From: Variovorax paradoxus
Lineage (GTDB): Bacteria; Pseudomonadota; Gammaproteobacteria; Burkholderiales; Burkholderiaceae_C
DNA length: 64,000 nucleotides
Reading direction: 5' to 3'
NCBI RefSeq assembly: GCF_018614915.1
Contig: NZ_JAGGNU010000060.1
Coordinates: 1 to 64,000, forward strand
In this document: piece by piece, positions 11,101 through 19,148 of the stretch
How the letters are laid out: the number at the start of each line of letters is the position of its first letter
How positions within the stretch are numbered: position 1 is the first letter of the stretch
Position numbers and translations under genes: made by a program
The notes under the pieces: model-generated
Seen by the model: the letters and a program-made list of their open reading frames with translations, nothing else
What the model was told of the DNA's origin: nothing
Database searches by the model: none

Positions 11101-11650
11101 CTGCAGCGGCACCCTGCCGACGCCTTGGCCGGCCGTGGTGTGGCTGCGGGACCGCGTTCGCGGCCCTGACGAGGTGCAGACTGCGGCAGCGCCGCCGCCG
11201 ATGGCGGGCGAGGCGCCCAATGCCTACCCGACACCCTTGCCCGGCGCCGGCGTCGACCCTGCGCCCGTGCCGACGCCACCGCGTCCGGCGCCGCCGCCTG
11301 GCGTCTGCAACGGCGCCGTCGTCTACATCCAGACCTACGGGCCGGCGCTGCGGGACAAGGCGCGGAGCTGGCGCGGACCGTGGCGCGGGCTGGGCGCCTC
11401 GGTGCCGCCCATCGAGGACGTGCTGAGCACCTCGCGCCGCGCCGGGCGTTCACCGCCCGAGGGGCATCCGGAGCCGAGCGTGATCATCCGCGAGCCGAAG
11501 CAGCGCGCCTGCGCCGAGGCGATGGTCCAGCTGGCGCCCACGCCGACCGGGCAGGACTGGAAGATCAAGGTCAGGCCCGGCGCGCTCAAGGAGACGAGCA
11601 GCAACATCGAAGTGTGGCTGCCACGCACCGGCGGGCCGTTGCCGAACTAG
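8108..11650 (+). CDS. large membrane-integrated patatin-like phospholipase
   Basis: 1180 residues with ribosome binding site GAGGAG before ATG 8108. The patatin elements are present but far apart: the oxyanion-hole loop SGGGIRSATF near residue 35, the nucleophile elbow TVSGGGYIG near residue 65, and the catalytic aspartate in SDGGHFENTG near residue 635. Between them lie about 300 residues with several hydrophobic helices, a membrane insertion splitting the hydrolase domain. Another helix near residue 860 and a proline- and cysteine-containing C-terminal region of unknown role follow. Patatins are serine-aspartate acyl hydrolases acting on phospholipids, so this one probably works on membrane lipids. 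Its stop overlaps that of the convergent CorA-like gene. Confidence 0.85.
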   Translation: MDDTIRKLVEARRKALAGVDDGRRPWGLALSGGGIRSATFCLGLMKALAAKRQLLRFDLISTVSGGGYIGATLGRLCTNAKSADEVREIERAFGDVDRARFGWWLRGNGRYLIPGGMRDTLFAGALYLRNLLGTHIEIAIAASLIGMVLAAVNLLLWDAVFRAVDLNSVAPDAVIGVTDLDSVQSVRLLVQWATQWPTLWFTLVGPFVASVVLACAYWSVRDRKSTGSMLLQVAMWALLAAGACWLGPRLVRHYSGPPWLAPAFVGFALCWMVALLWVLWRSRARSPAQMRNDLTDALAAVINTALLIVMLGLLDRAAWWMAAESQDQRASYGAALLLVAAVLRGVLPMVLSQKRQAPGIGKTLALTLASLLGLLLAFCLAAWWAGVVYAAVLLPVFTEGGLDFSRGWVWLGTIFVIVFAYAFVTGHTFSFLNVSSLHMFYKARIVRGYLGAANARRLGASPTDEVSGLEPPQVPVGEVDPEDDISQLHYAPHLHGGPVHLANVCINQTHDSKQKLFNRDRKSQPLTIGPLGLMQAGGANWAQAHGDGALTLGAWTAISGAAFAPGLGRLTKRGIAALSVFAGLRLGYWWNSAEAGIVQRGAAVHASPWLMKTRYMLLECFGAFPGSSSASWYLSDGGHFENTGAYALLRQQAALIVIADCGADPDYRFCDLEVLIRRARIDLNAEITFMKPRPGAEWPHLEAFGSLNDLASSNSQACLALAQVRYASGATGQIVLVKPNVSAALPVDLVNFKAANPLFPQQPTTDQFFDEAQWESYFRLGAEIGARLEGEMLDQVAMGAPGLFVPDDGQAQAIARAGAADPGDRDSAAAAAAGSMSRLQARVIKAGAMTASVGIGTAATFAVAAWQGIDSWRVQRAETERAENSAFKELTEHWARLRAGESPGDASALLAAELLRTGDLLCRDGRDNFMAKFRLSVRIVDDAKRACRDEPIERRTPACTRLLDAGNGIDCLQPVQAPPCAPRYWARDYTGQVGSKQNCSGTLPTPWPAVVWLRDRVRGPDEVQTAAAPPPMAGEAPNAYPTPLPGAGVDPAPVPTPPRPAPPPGVCNGAVVYIQTYGPALRDKARSWRGPWRGLGASVPPIEDVLSTSRRAGRSPPEGHPEPSVIIREPKQRACAEAMVQLAPTPTGQDWKIKVRPGALKETSSNIEVWLPRTGGPLPN

Positions 11651-13350
11651 TCCGACCCGGGCCGCCACACCCGCATCAGCACCGCGAGCTTGGTGCGGAA
11701 GGTGTGGCGCTCATCCGAGAGCGCATCCAGGAAGTCGGACAGCCGCTTCGACTTGACCATCGTGTAGACGGTGAGGCAGGTGGTCAGCACGCCCACCACG
11801 GCGAACCACGCCAGCTTGCGCGAGAGCGGCGCCTCGGCCTCGGCCAGCAGGTTCATGCCGAGGAAGCCGGTGGTGATGGTGCCGATCAGGCCGAACAGCG
11901 TGACCACCGTGAGCCGCACCACCGTGTTGGCCTGGCGACGCAGGCTGTCGGCGTCGAGGTAGGTGTTCATGTCGGCGATGCGGACCTTGACTTCCTCGTA
12001 GAGCGGGTCGAGCCCGAGGTGGGTGGTGCACAGGTGCGACAGCGCACGCACCTGCGCCTGCTCCGAGATCTCGTGGAACCAGTAGCGGTGCGTGAAGCGC
12101 AGGAAGCCCTCGAAGCTCGCGCGTATCGCGCGCTTGAAGCGCTTGACGCTGGCGACGTCGTGCACGTTGAGCATGCGCAGCGCCTCGACCAGGCGATCGG
12201 AGAACATCAACAGCGCGGCCTTCTGGAAATGCGCGATCAGGAACAGCAGGAAGTGCTGGTGCCGGAACTGCGCCAGCACGCCGCGATCGCGGCAGCAGAA
12301 GAATTCGGAATTTGCATCGCCGACGACGATGAGCGCGCGGCCGTTGCACAGGTAGCGCGTGTTGGGCGCGGCGCCGGCATCGACCCAGAAGCGGTCGTAG
12401 CAATAGCGCTCTTCGAAGTCGGCCACGTGTTCTTCGGCGTAGGGCAGGGGGCCGGTGCCGCCGAGCGCCGGCTCGGCCGCGCCCGCGACCAGGGCCAGGC
12501 GGACGAAGTCGTTGCGCGAAAGCCGGCGCGGCTGGTCGAGCGAGAGGTAGGCCATCACCGGCATGCGGTAGTACTCGAGCTGGCGGAAGCGCAACTCGCC
12601 CGGCTGCTCCGAATGGTCGCTCACCAGCGGCTGCATCAACCAGGCCCAGTGCGCGGCGATGCGCGGCGCGCGGTGCTCTGCCACGTGCGAGAGAAAGGCC
12701 TCGCGGTTCTGCACGTCGGAGCTCGACAGCACGCTGCCGTCGCTGCCCAGCCATTCGACGCTGTGCATGCAATGCAGCGCCGCGCCCTTGGCATCCCAGC
12801 CGCCGGGATAGGCGCGGCCGAAGCGGTAGAGGATCTCCTGCGCGAGCGGCAGGCTCAGGTCGTCGGCGCCGACCTCCATGTTGAGCAGCACCACGTCGAC
12901 GTCGTAGAAGAAGTAGAGATCGACGTGCACCACCTGCAGCACGACGGGCGCATCGCCGGGCCGGGGCACCACGCGCACGGCGGCGATGTCGCGCCGGCGG
13001 AAGATGCGCATCGGCGAGTCGCCGCCGTCCCCGCCGCCGGGCTGGCGCCGCGCGCGGCCTTCGCCGTACAGGAAGCGCTGCACATAAGGCAGGAAGCTCA
13101 CGAACTCGTTGTAGTGACGCTCGTGGAAGCGCGTGCTGTCGCCCGTGTACTCGTCGATCTCCTCGCGCCACGGAGACGCGTCGCCGAGCTCGCGCAGCAC
13201 TTGCCAGGGGCTGCGATGCGCGTGGCGTGGCTGCGCGGTCGGCATCAGCCGCAGCGGCCACAGCAAGGCCTGGCGAAGATGGCGCACGGCGGGCGCGGTG
13301 CCCGGATTTGCGCCTTGTGCCACGGTGTCCGGCGAGGTGGGGCTCAACAT
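11647..13350 (-). CDS. CorA-like divalent cation channel with long N-terminal domain
   Basis: 567 residues from ATG 13350. The C-terminus has the CorA architecture: a long helix, a first membrane helix ending in the signature GMN (TGFLGMNLLAEAE), then a second membrane helix (LAWFAVVGVLTTCLTVYTMV) and a charged tail. GMN forms the selectivity filter in magnesium channels of this superfamily. The N-terminal part of about 440 residues is roughly twice the usual CorA cytoplasmic domain and I recognise no other domain in it. Substrate is inferred to be Mg2+ or another divalent ion. It converges on the patatin gene, and both stops share CTAG at 11647-11650. Confidence 0.8.
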   Translation of the reverse strand: MLSPTSPDTVAQGANPGTAPAVRHLRQALLWPLRLMPTAQPRHAHRSPWQVLRELGDASPWREEIDEYTGDSTRFHERHYNEFVSFLPYVQRFLYGEGRARRQPGGGDGGDSPMRIFRRRDIAAVRVVPRPGDAPVVLQVVHVDLYFFYDVDVVLLNMEVGADDLSLPLAQEILYRFGRAYPGGWDAKGAALHCMHSVEWLGSDGSVLSSSDVQNREAFLSHVAEHRAPRIAAHWAWLMQPLVSDHSEQPGELRFRQLEYYRMPVMAYLSLDQPRRLSRNDFVRLALVAGAAEPALGGTGPLPYAEEHVADFEERYCYDRFWVDAGAAPNTRYLCNGRALIVVGDANSEFFCCRDRGVLAQFRHQHFLLFLIAHFQKAALLMFSDRLVEALRMLNVHDVASVKRFKRAIRASFEGFLRFTHRYWFHEISEQAQVRALSHLCTTHLGLDPLYEEVKVRIADMNTYLDADSLRRQANTVVRLTVVTLFGLIGTITTGFLGMNLLAEAEAPLSRKLAWFAVVGVLTTCLTVYTMVKSKRLSDFLDALSDERHTFRTKLAVLMRVWRPGSD

Positions 13351-13399
13351 CGTGCGAGTGTAGGCAGGAGGCTGACTAGGGAAATCCCGGATGTGGTCC

Positions 13400-13413
13400 T
13401 GAAACCGGTTTCA
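13400..13413. promoter_or_regulatory. PtxS-type operator
   Basis: TGAAACCGGTTTCA is a perfect 14-base palindrome, 75 bases before the GTG of the first ABC permease gene. In Pseudomonas this same sequence is the operator of PtxS, the LacI-family regulator of 2-ketogluconate genes. A LacI-family gene closes this operon (19149), and kguE-, kguK- and kguD-like genes lie between. A TACACT box just downstream (13414-13419) could be the -10, so binding would block the promoter. Confidence 0.85.
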
Positions 13414-13488
13414 TACACTTCATTCCCTCGCATCGACGTCCATCTGCAGCGGGATGCGCACCATCCCGAACCTGTCTGTCTCTTACCC

Positions 13489-14160
13489 GTGAACTATCAA
13501 TTCCAGTTCGACGCTGTCTTCGCCGCGTGGCCGCTGCTGCTGACGGGCACCTGGATCACCATCCAGCTCTCGCTCGTCGCCACCTTGCTGGGCCTGCTGG
13601 TGGCCATCTTCTGCGCCTGGGGCAAGACCTCGGGGCCGGGCTGGCTGCGCTTCATCGTCAATGCCTACATCGAGGTGATCCGCAACACGCCCTTCCTGGT
13701 GCAGCTGTTCTTCTTTTTCTTCGCGCTGCCGGCCATCGGGCTGCGCTGGTCGCCCTACACGGCGGCGCTCACGGCGATGGTGGTGAACCTCGGCGCCTAT
13801 GCGACCGAGATCATCCGCGCCGGCATCGAGTCGATCCCCAAGGGCCAGATCGAGGCGGGCAGGGCGCTCAACCTCAAGCCCTGGGAGATCTTCCGCTTCG
13901 TCATCATCAAGCCGGCGCTGAAGGCCATCTATCCCGCGCTCACCAGCCAGTTCATCCTGCTGATGCTGAGCTCGGCGGTGGTGTCGGTGATCTCGGCCGA
14001 CGACCTGACGTCGGTCGCGGCCAACCTGCAGTCGCAGACCTTCCGCAGCTTCGAGATCTACATCGTGGTCGCCGCCATCTACCTGGCGCTGGCGCTCGCG
14101 TTCTCGGCGCTGTTCAAGCTGATCTACCGGCGCACCCTCAACTATCCGGACCGGCGCTAA
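13489..14160 (+). CDS. ABC transporter permease, polar-amino-acid type (1)
   Basis: 223 residues from GTG 13489; there is no ATG that keeps the first membrane helix. It shows the HisM/GlnP family layout: about five membrane helices, the conserved EVIRNTPFLVQLFF segment and the EAGRALNLKPWEIF coupling motif that contacts the ATPase. It is the first gene after the PtxS-type operator and is followed 14 bases later by a second permease. The family usually carries amino acids, but this operon's enzymes are for 2-ketogluconate, so a sugar acid is the likely substrate here (inference). Confidence 0.9.
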   Translation: MNYQFQFDAVFAAWPLLLTGTWITIQLSLVATLLGLLVAIFCAWGKTSGPGWLRFIVNAYIEVIRNTPFLVQLFFFFFALPAIGLRWSPYTAALTAMVVNLGAYATEIIRAGIESIPKGQIEAGRALNLKPWEIFRFVIIKPALKAIYPALTSQFILLMLSSAVVSVISADDLTSVAANLQSQTFRSFEIYIVVAAIYLALALAFSALFKLIYRRTLNYPDRR

Positions 14161-14174
14161 GGCTCGTCGACACC

Positions 14175-14828
14175 ATGCGTACCTTCGGCTTCCCCGAATT
14201 CCTGTTCATCCTCGAAGCGGCCAAGTGGACGCTGTCGCTGTCGCTGATCGCCTTCGTCGGCGGCGCGATCCTCGGCCTCGCGCTCGCGCTCGCACGCACG
14301 TCGGACAACAAGACGGCGCGGCTGCTGTCCACCGGCTTCATCCAGATCTTCCAGGGCACGCCGCTCCTGCTGCAGCTGTTCCTGATCTTCTTCGGCGCGC
14401 CGGTGCTCGGCTTCGATATCAATCCGTGGATCGCGGCCGGCGTGGCGCTCATCCTTAACAGCGCGGCCTTCCTCGGCGAGATCTGGCGCGGCTGTATCGA
14501 GGCCATTCCGCGCGGCCAGTGGGAGGCGGCGCAGGCGCTCAACCTCAACTACGCGAGCCGCATGCGCGACGTGGTGCTGCCGCAGGCCTTCAAGATCGCG
14601 CTGCCGCCGACGGTGGGCTACGTGGTGCAGATCATCAAGGGCACCTCGCTGGCCGCGATCATCGGCTTCACCGAGATCACGCGCGCCGGCCAGATCATCA
14701 ACAACGCCACCTTCCAGCCGCTCTACGTCTTCACCACGGTGGCGGCGATCTACTTCTTCATCTGCTGGCCGCTGTCGCTGGCTGCGGCGCACATGGAGCG
14801 CAGGCGCGCACGCGCCCTTGCCCGCTGA
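14175..14828 (+). CDS. ABC transporter permease, polar-amino-acid type (2)
   Basis: 217 residues from ATG 14175. It is the second half of the membrane pore and a paralogue of the gene just upstream. It shows FIQIFQGTPLLLQLFL and the EAAQALNLNYASRMRDVVLPQA coupling region. The C-terminus ends in a run of arginines facing the cytoplasm. The gap to the binding-protein gene is 44 bases and includes a good ribosome binding site for that gene. Confidence 0.9.
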   Translation: MRTFGFPEFLFILEAAKWTLSLSLIAFVGGAILGLALALARTSDNKTARLLSTGFIQIFQGTPLLLQLFLIFFGAPVLGFDINPWIAAGVALILNSAAFLGEIWRGCIEAIPRGQWEAAQALNLNYASRMRDVVLPQAFKIALPPTVGYVVQIIKGTSLAAIIGFTEITRAGQIINNATFQPLYVFTTVAAIYFFICWPLSLAAAHMERRRARALAR

Positions 14829-14872
14829 GCCTTTCCGCTGAGCCTTTCTTTCTCAACCCAGGAGACTTCCAC

Positions 14873-15670
14873 ATGATCAACTTCACCACGCGCCGCGCTG
14901 CGCTCGCAGCCCTCGGCCTCGGCGCCGCGCTCACCGCCTTCGCCCCCTTCGCATCGGCCCAGACCGTGGCCGACATCAAGAAGAAGGGCGAGATCACGAT
15001 CGGCATGCTGGTCGACTTCCCGCCCTACGGCACGACCAACGCCAAGAACGAACCCGACGGCTACGACGCCGACGTCGCCAAGCTCCTGGCCAAGGACTGG
15101 GGCGTGAAGGCCAACATCGTGCCCGTCACCGGCCCGAACCGCATTCCCTTCCTGCTGACCAACAAGGTCGACCTGCTGGTCGCCTCGCTGGCCGTGACGC
15201 CCGAGCGGGCCAAGCAGGTGCAGTTCTCGCAGCCCTATGCGGCCGCGACCATCGTGCTCTACGGCAAGACCGGCAGCAACATCAAGAGCGCGGCCGACCT
15301 GAAGGGCGTGCGCGTGGGCGTGGCCCGCGCCAGCACGCAGGACGTGGCCGTGACCAAGGCCGCACCCGAGGGCACCGAGATCCGCCGCTTCGACGACGAC
15401 GCCTCGGCCATGCAGGCATTGATGTCGGGCCAGGTCGATGCCATCGGCTGCTCGGTCACCGTCGCGGCGCAGATCGCCAAGCGCGTGCCGGCCAACACCT
15501 TCGAGAACAAGTTCACGCTGGTGCAGCAGGCGATGGCGGTGGCGATGCGCCCGGGCCAGGACGACCTGCTGAAGAACGTGAACGAGTTCGTCCAGAAGAA
15601 CACGGCCAACGGCGAGCTCAACAAGCTCTACCGCAAGTGGCTCGAGACCGACCTGCCCAAGCTGCAATAA
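14873..15670 (+). CDS. periplasmic substrate-binding protein, family 3
   Basis: 265 residues from ATG 14873, preceded by CAGGAGA. The signal peptide contains [18 protein letters not shown] and ends ASAQ. The mature part is a bilobal SBP_bac_3 protein: [46 protein letters not shown] and a late acidic VDAIG. The TPER arginine and the later aspartate are the positions that bind the carboxylate and amino group in amino-acid receptors, so amino-acid binding cannot be excluded. The operon context favours 2-ketogluconate or a related sugar acid. Confidence 0.88.
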   Translation: MINFTTRRAALAALGLGAALTAFAPFASAQTVADIKKKGEITIGMLVDFPPYGTTNAKNEPDGYDADVAKLLAKDWGVKANIVPVTGPNRIPFLLTNKVDLLVASLAVTPERAKQVQFSQPYAAATIVLYGKTGSNIKSAADLKGVRVGVARASTQDVAVTKAAPEGTEIRRFDDDASAMQALMSGQVDAIGCSVTVAAQIAKRVPANTFENKFTLVQQAMAVAMRPGQDDLLKNVNEFVQKNTANGELNKLYRKWLETDLPKLQ

Positions 15671-15674
15671 GCCG

Positions 15675-16454
15675 ATGACCGACGCAGTCACGACCCACGC
15701 GGGCACGGAATCGATCATCCGGCTCGAGGCGGTGAACAAGTGGTACGGCAGCTTCCAGGTGCTGACCGGAATCGACCTCTCGGTGCGCACCGGCGAACGC
15801 ATCGTGATCTGCGGGCCTTCGGGCTCGGGCAAGTCGACGCTGATCCGCTGCATCAACCGGCTCGAGACGGTGCAGAAGGGCAAGATCGTGGTCGACGGCA
15901 TCGAGCTCACCGCCGGCGGCAAGAACGTCGACGCGGTGCGTGCCGAGGTCGGCATGGTGTTCCAGCAGTTCAACCTGTTTCCGCACCTGAGCATCCTGCA
16001 GAACTGCGCGCTGGCGCCGATGCGCTCGCGCGGCATGACGAAGGAACAGGCGGAAGAGGTGGCGATGAAGTACCTCACGCGCGTGCGCATTCCCGAGCAG
16101 GCGCACAAGTACCCGAGCCAGCTTTCGGGCGGCCAGCAGCAGCGCGTGGCGATCGCACGCGCGCTGTGCATGTCGCCCAAGATCATGCTGTTCGACGAGC
16201 CGACTTCGGCACTCGATCCCGAGATGGTCAAGGAAGTGCTCGACACCATGATCGGCCTGGCCGAGGACGGCATGACCATGCTGTGCGTCACGCACGAGAT
16301 GGGCTTTGCGCGCAGCGTGGCCGACCGCGTGATCTTCATGGCCGACGGCAAGATCGTCGAAGAGGCGCCGCCGCAGGAGTTCTTCGGCAGCCCGAAAAAC
16401 GAGAAAACGAAGCAGTTTCTCGGCCAGATCCTCAGCTCGCACCAGGCACACTGA
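15675..16454 (+). CDS. ABC transporter ATPase, polar-amino-acid type
   Basis: 259 residues, four bases after the binding-protein gene. All nucleotide-binding motifs are intact: Walker [10 protein letters not shown] (near residue 47), Q-loop [12 protein letters not shown], signature [15 protein letters not shown], Walker [15 protein letters not shown] and switch histidine in [10 protein letters not shown]. It closely follows the GlnQ/HisP pattern and energises the two upstream permeases. The kguE-like gene begins three bases after its stop, tying the transporter to the sugar-acid enzymes. Confidence 0.92.
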   Translation: MTDAVTTHAGTESIIRLEAVNKWYGSFQVLTGIDLSVRTGERIVICGPSGSGKSTLIRCINRLETVQKGKIVVDGIELTAGGKNVDAVRAEVGMVFQQFNLFPHLSILQNCALAPMRSRGMTKEQAEEVAMKYLTRVRIPEQAHKYPSQLSGGQQQRVAIARALCMSPKIMLFDEPTSALDPEMVKEVLDTMIGLAEDGMTMLCVTHEMGFARSVADRVIFMADGKIVEEAPPQEFFGSPKNEKTKQFLGQILSSHQAH

Positions 16455-16457
16455 GCG

Positions 16458-17204
16458 ATGCCGCCGGTACTGATTTCCCTGTCCTCGTTCGGCGCGGCCG
16501 AGGTGGGGCGGCATGGCCAGCTCTGGTGCGCGAAGCTGGCCATCGCGGCGGGGGCGGACAGCGTCGAGGTGCGCGGCGAGCTGCTGCGTGAGCCCGCGGC
16601 GGAGCTGCCTGCGCTGGCCGGCCTGGCCTCGGTCTACTCGAGTCCCGAAGGCCTCTGGGCCGAGGGCGGCGGGCTCGACAGCGCGGCGCTCGAGCGTGGG
16701 CTCGCGGCCGCCACCACGCTGGGCGCGCGCCGGCTCAAGATGTCGATCGGCGACTTTCGCGCGTCGTCGTACGGGTCGCTGGCGGGCCTCGGATCGCAAC
16801 TTGCCGACACGCCCGTCGAGCTCTTGATCGAGAACGACCAGACGGTGTCGGCCGGCACGCTGCCCGCGCTGCAGGCCTTCTTCGACGCCTGCGACCATGC
16901 CGGCCTCGATCTCGGCATGACCTTCGACATGGGCAACTGGCACTGGCTCGGCGAATGCCCGCTGCAGGCGGCCCAGGTGCTGGGCAGGCGCGTGCGCTAC
17001 GTGCATTGCAAAGGCGTGCAGCGCCTGCCCGCCAAATGGGTGGCGGTGCCGATCGCCGAATCCGCCGCGCCCTGGCGCGCCGTGCTGCGCGCCCTGCCGG
17101 CCGAGGTGCCGCACGCCATCGAGTACCCTTTGATCGGCGATGATCTGCTTGCCGTGACGCGCGACCAGCTCGCGCAGATCCGCGCCTTGCGAGCCACCCC
17201 ATGA
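16458..17204 (+). CDS. kguE: KguE-like sugar epimerase/isomerase, TIM barrel
   Basis: 248 residues of the xylose isomerase-like TIM-barrel family (AP endonuclease 2 superfamily). Likely metal ligands are seen in LLIENDQTVSAG, the MTFDMGNWHWLG segment, VRYVHCKGVQ and AIEYPLIGDD. In Pseudomonas, kguE is the first gene of kguEKTD, with KguK and KguD downstream, and the same order is seen here without kguT. The exact reaction of KguE is not well established. It overlaps the kinase gene by four bases (ATGA). Confidence 0.75.
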   Translation: MPPVLISLSSFGAAEVGRHGQLWCAKLAIAAGADSVEVRGELLREPAAELPALAGLASVYSSPEGLWAEGGGLDSAALERGLAAATTLGARRLKMSIGDFRASSYGSLAGLGSQLADTPVELLIENDQTVSAGTLPALQAFFDACDHAGLDLGMTFDMGNWHWLGECPLQAAQVLGRRVRYVHCKGVQRLPAKWVAVPIAESAAPWRAVLRALPAEVPHAIEYPLIGDDLLAVTRDQLAQIRALRATP

Positions 17205-18151
17205 CCCAAGCCAATTTCGATGTCGCGCTGTTCGGTGAAGCCATGCTGCTGCTGGTGGCCGACCGGCCCGGCCCGATCGAGAACGCCACCGCCTTCCACA
17301 AGCGCACGGCCGGTGCCGAGACCAATGTGGCGATCGGCCTCGCACGCCTGGGCCTGAAGGTCGGCTGGGCCAGCCGGCTCGGCACCGATTCGATGGGCCG
17401 CTCGCTGCTCGCCAGCATGCAGGGCGAGGGCATCGATTGCTCGCACGTGATCAGCGATGCAAACCAGCGCACCGGCTTCCAGTTCAAGGGCCGCGTGACC
17501 GACGGCAGCGATCCGCCGGTGGAATACCACCGCAAGGGCTCGGCCGCGAGCCACATGGGCCTGGCCGATGTCGACGAGGCCTGGCTGCGCTCGGCGCGGC
17601 ACCTGCATGCCACCGGCGTGTTCGCGGCCATCTCCGGCACCAGCCTGCAGGCCGCGATCAAGAGCATGGAGGTGATGCGCGCGGCCGGCCGCACGATTTC
17701 CTTCGACCCCAACCTGCGGCCCACGCTGTGGGCGTCGACCGAGCTGATGCGCCGTTCGATCAACGAGCTGGCAGCGCGCGCCGACTGGGTGCTGCCCGGC
17801 ATGGAAGAAGGCCTGCTGCTCACCGGCGAAAGCACGCCCGAGGGCGTGGCGCATTTCTACCGGCAGCTCGGCGCCAAGCTGGTGGTGGTCAAGCTCGGCG
17901 CCGAGGGCGCCTACTACGACAGCGACGTGGCCGGCACCGGGCGCGTCGAGGGTTTTCCGGTCAAGGAAGTGGTCGACACGGTGGGGGCCGGCGACGGCTT
18001 CGCGGTCGGCGTGATCAGCGCGCTTCTGGAAGGCCGGACGGTGCCCGAGGCGGTGCGGCGCGCCGCCTGGATCGGCGCCCGCGCCGTGCAGGTGCTGGGC
18101 GACACCGAAGGCCTGCCGACGCGGGCGCAACTGAACGAAGCGAGGCTGTGA
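17201..18151 (+). CDS. kguK: 2-ketogluconate kinase (PfkB family)
   Basis: 316 residues, a ribokinase/PfkB-fold sugar kinase. It has the N-terminal glycine motif (TAGAETNVAIGLARLG), the ISFDPNLRP motif and the C-terminal PfkB signature DTVGAGDGFAVG containing the catalytic aspartate. Sequence alone would also fit 2-keto-3-deoxygluconate kinase (KdgK). The kguE and kguD neighbours and the PtxS-type operator favour phosphorylation of 2-ketogluconate to its 6-phosphate in the cytoplasm. It overlaps both flanking genes, so translation is coupled. Confidence 0.82.
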   Translation: MTQANFDVALFGEAMLLLVADRPGPIENATAFHKRTAGAETNVAIGLARLGLKVGWASRLGTDSMGRSLLASMQGEGIDCSHVISDANQRTGFQFKGRVTDGSDPPVEYHRKGSAASHMGLADVDEAWLRSARHLHATGVFAAISGTSLQAAIKSMEVMRAAGRTISFDPNLRPTLWASTELMRRSINELAARADWVLPGMEEGLLLTGESTPEGVAHFYRQLGAKLVVVKLGAEGAYYDSDVAGTGRVEGFPVKEVVDTVGAGDGFAVGVISALLEGRTVPEAVRRAAWIGARAVQVLGDTEGLPTRAQLNEARL

Positions 18152-19134
18152 TGCGCAAGAAGGTGCTGGTCTTTCGCGAGCTGCCCGACGACCAGCTGGC
18201 CCGCCTGCAGGCGGCGCACGAGGTCACGGTCGCCAACCCCCGCGTCGCCGCCGAGCGCGCGGCTTTCGACGCCGCGTTGCCGCTGGCCCAGGGGCTGATC
18301 GGTTCGAGCTATCCGGTGGACGATGCGCTGCTCGAGCGCGCGACCAGGCTCGAGGTGATCTCCAGCGTTTCGGTCGGCGTCGACAACTACGCGCTGGCCA
18401 CGCTGCACGCGCGCGGCATCCTGCTGTGCCACACGCCCGGTGTGCTCGACGAGACCGTGGCCGACACCGTCTTCGCGCTGCTGATGGCGACCAGCCGCCG
18501 CGTGGTCGAACTCTCGAACCTGGTGCGCGAGGGCCGCTGGACCGAAAACATCGGCGAGGACCTGTTCGGCTTCGACGTGCACGGCAAGACGCTGGGCCTG
18601 CTCGGCTTCGGCCGCATCGGCCAGGCCATTGCGCGCCGCGCCGCCCTGGGCTTCGGCATGCCGGTGCTCTACCACGCGAGGCGCCCGGTCGACCTGGCTG
18701 CGCACGCGCCCGAGCTGCTGGGCCGCGCAACGCACAGGCCGCTGGAGGATCTGCTGGCGCGCGCCGACATCGTGGTCGCAATGCTGCCGCTCGCGGACAG
18801 CACGCGCGGCATGGTCGACGAGCGCGTGTTCCGCCTCATGAAGCCGGGCGCCATCTTCATCAACGGCGGCCGCGGCGCCACCGTGCAGGAACACGCGCTG
18901 CTCGCCGCGCTCGACCAGGGCACCTTGCGCGCAGCCGGCCTCGACGTGTTCGCGACCGAGCCGCTGCCGATGGATTCGCCGCTGCGCGCCCATCCGCGCG
19001 TGACGCCGCTGCCGCACATCGGCTCGGCCACGCACCAGACACGGCATGCGATGGCCGAGCTGGCCACCACCAACCTGCTGCAGGCCCTGGCAGGAGAGCG
19101 GCCGGCGGCGGTCTACGACACGGCCTTCGCTTGA
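18151..19134 (+). CDS. kguD: 2-keto-6-phosphogluconate reductase, D-2-hydroxyacid dehydrogenase family
   Basis: 327 residues starting at ATG 18151, whose A is the last base of the kguK stop. Domain order is that of D-isomer 2-hydroxyacid dehydrogenases: N-terminal catalytic half, NAD(P)-binding LGLLGFGRIGQAIARR, then arginine in INGGRGATV, glutamate in FATEPLPMD and histidine in LPHIGSATH, the catalytic triad. In the kgu pathway this enzyme reduces 2-keto-6-phosphogluconate to 6-phosphogluconate, which enters the Entner-Doudoroff pathway. Glyoxylate/hydroxypyruvate reductases (GhrB) are close relatives and the main alternative. Confidence 0.82.
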   Translation: MRKKVLVFRELPDDQLARLQAAHEVTVANPRVAAERAAFDAALPLAQGLIGSSYPVDDALLERATRLEVISSVSVGVDNYALATLHARGILLCHTPGVLDETVADTVFALLMATSRRVVELSNLVREGRWTENIGEDLFGFDVHGKTLGLLGFGRIGQAIARRAALGFGMPVLYHARRPVDLAAHAPELLGRATHRPLEDLLARADIVVAMLPLADSTRGMVDERVFRLMKPGAIFINGGRGATVQEHALLAALDQGTLRAAGLDVFATEPLPMDSPLRAHPRVTPLPHIGSATHQTRHAMAELATTNLLQALAGERPAAVYDTAFA

Positions 19135-19148
19135 ACGCCCACTCGCCC

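Noticed and set aside
11380-13488. Long rightward open frame running into the first ABC permease
   Set aside because: This part is antisense to the CorA-like gene and composition is shadow-like. Only the part from GTG 13489 matches a permease.
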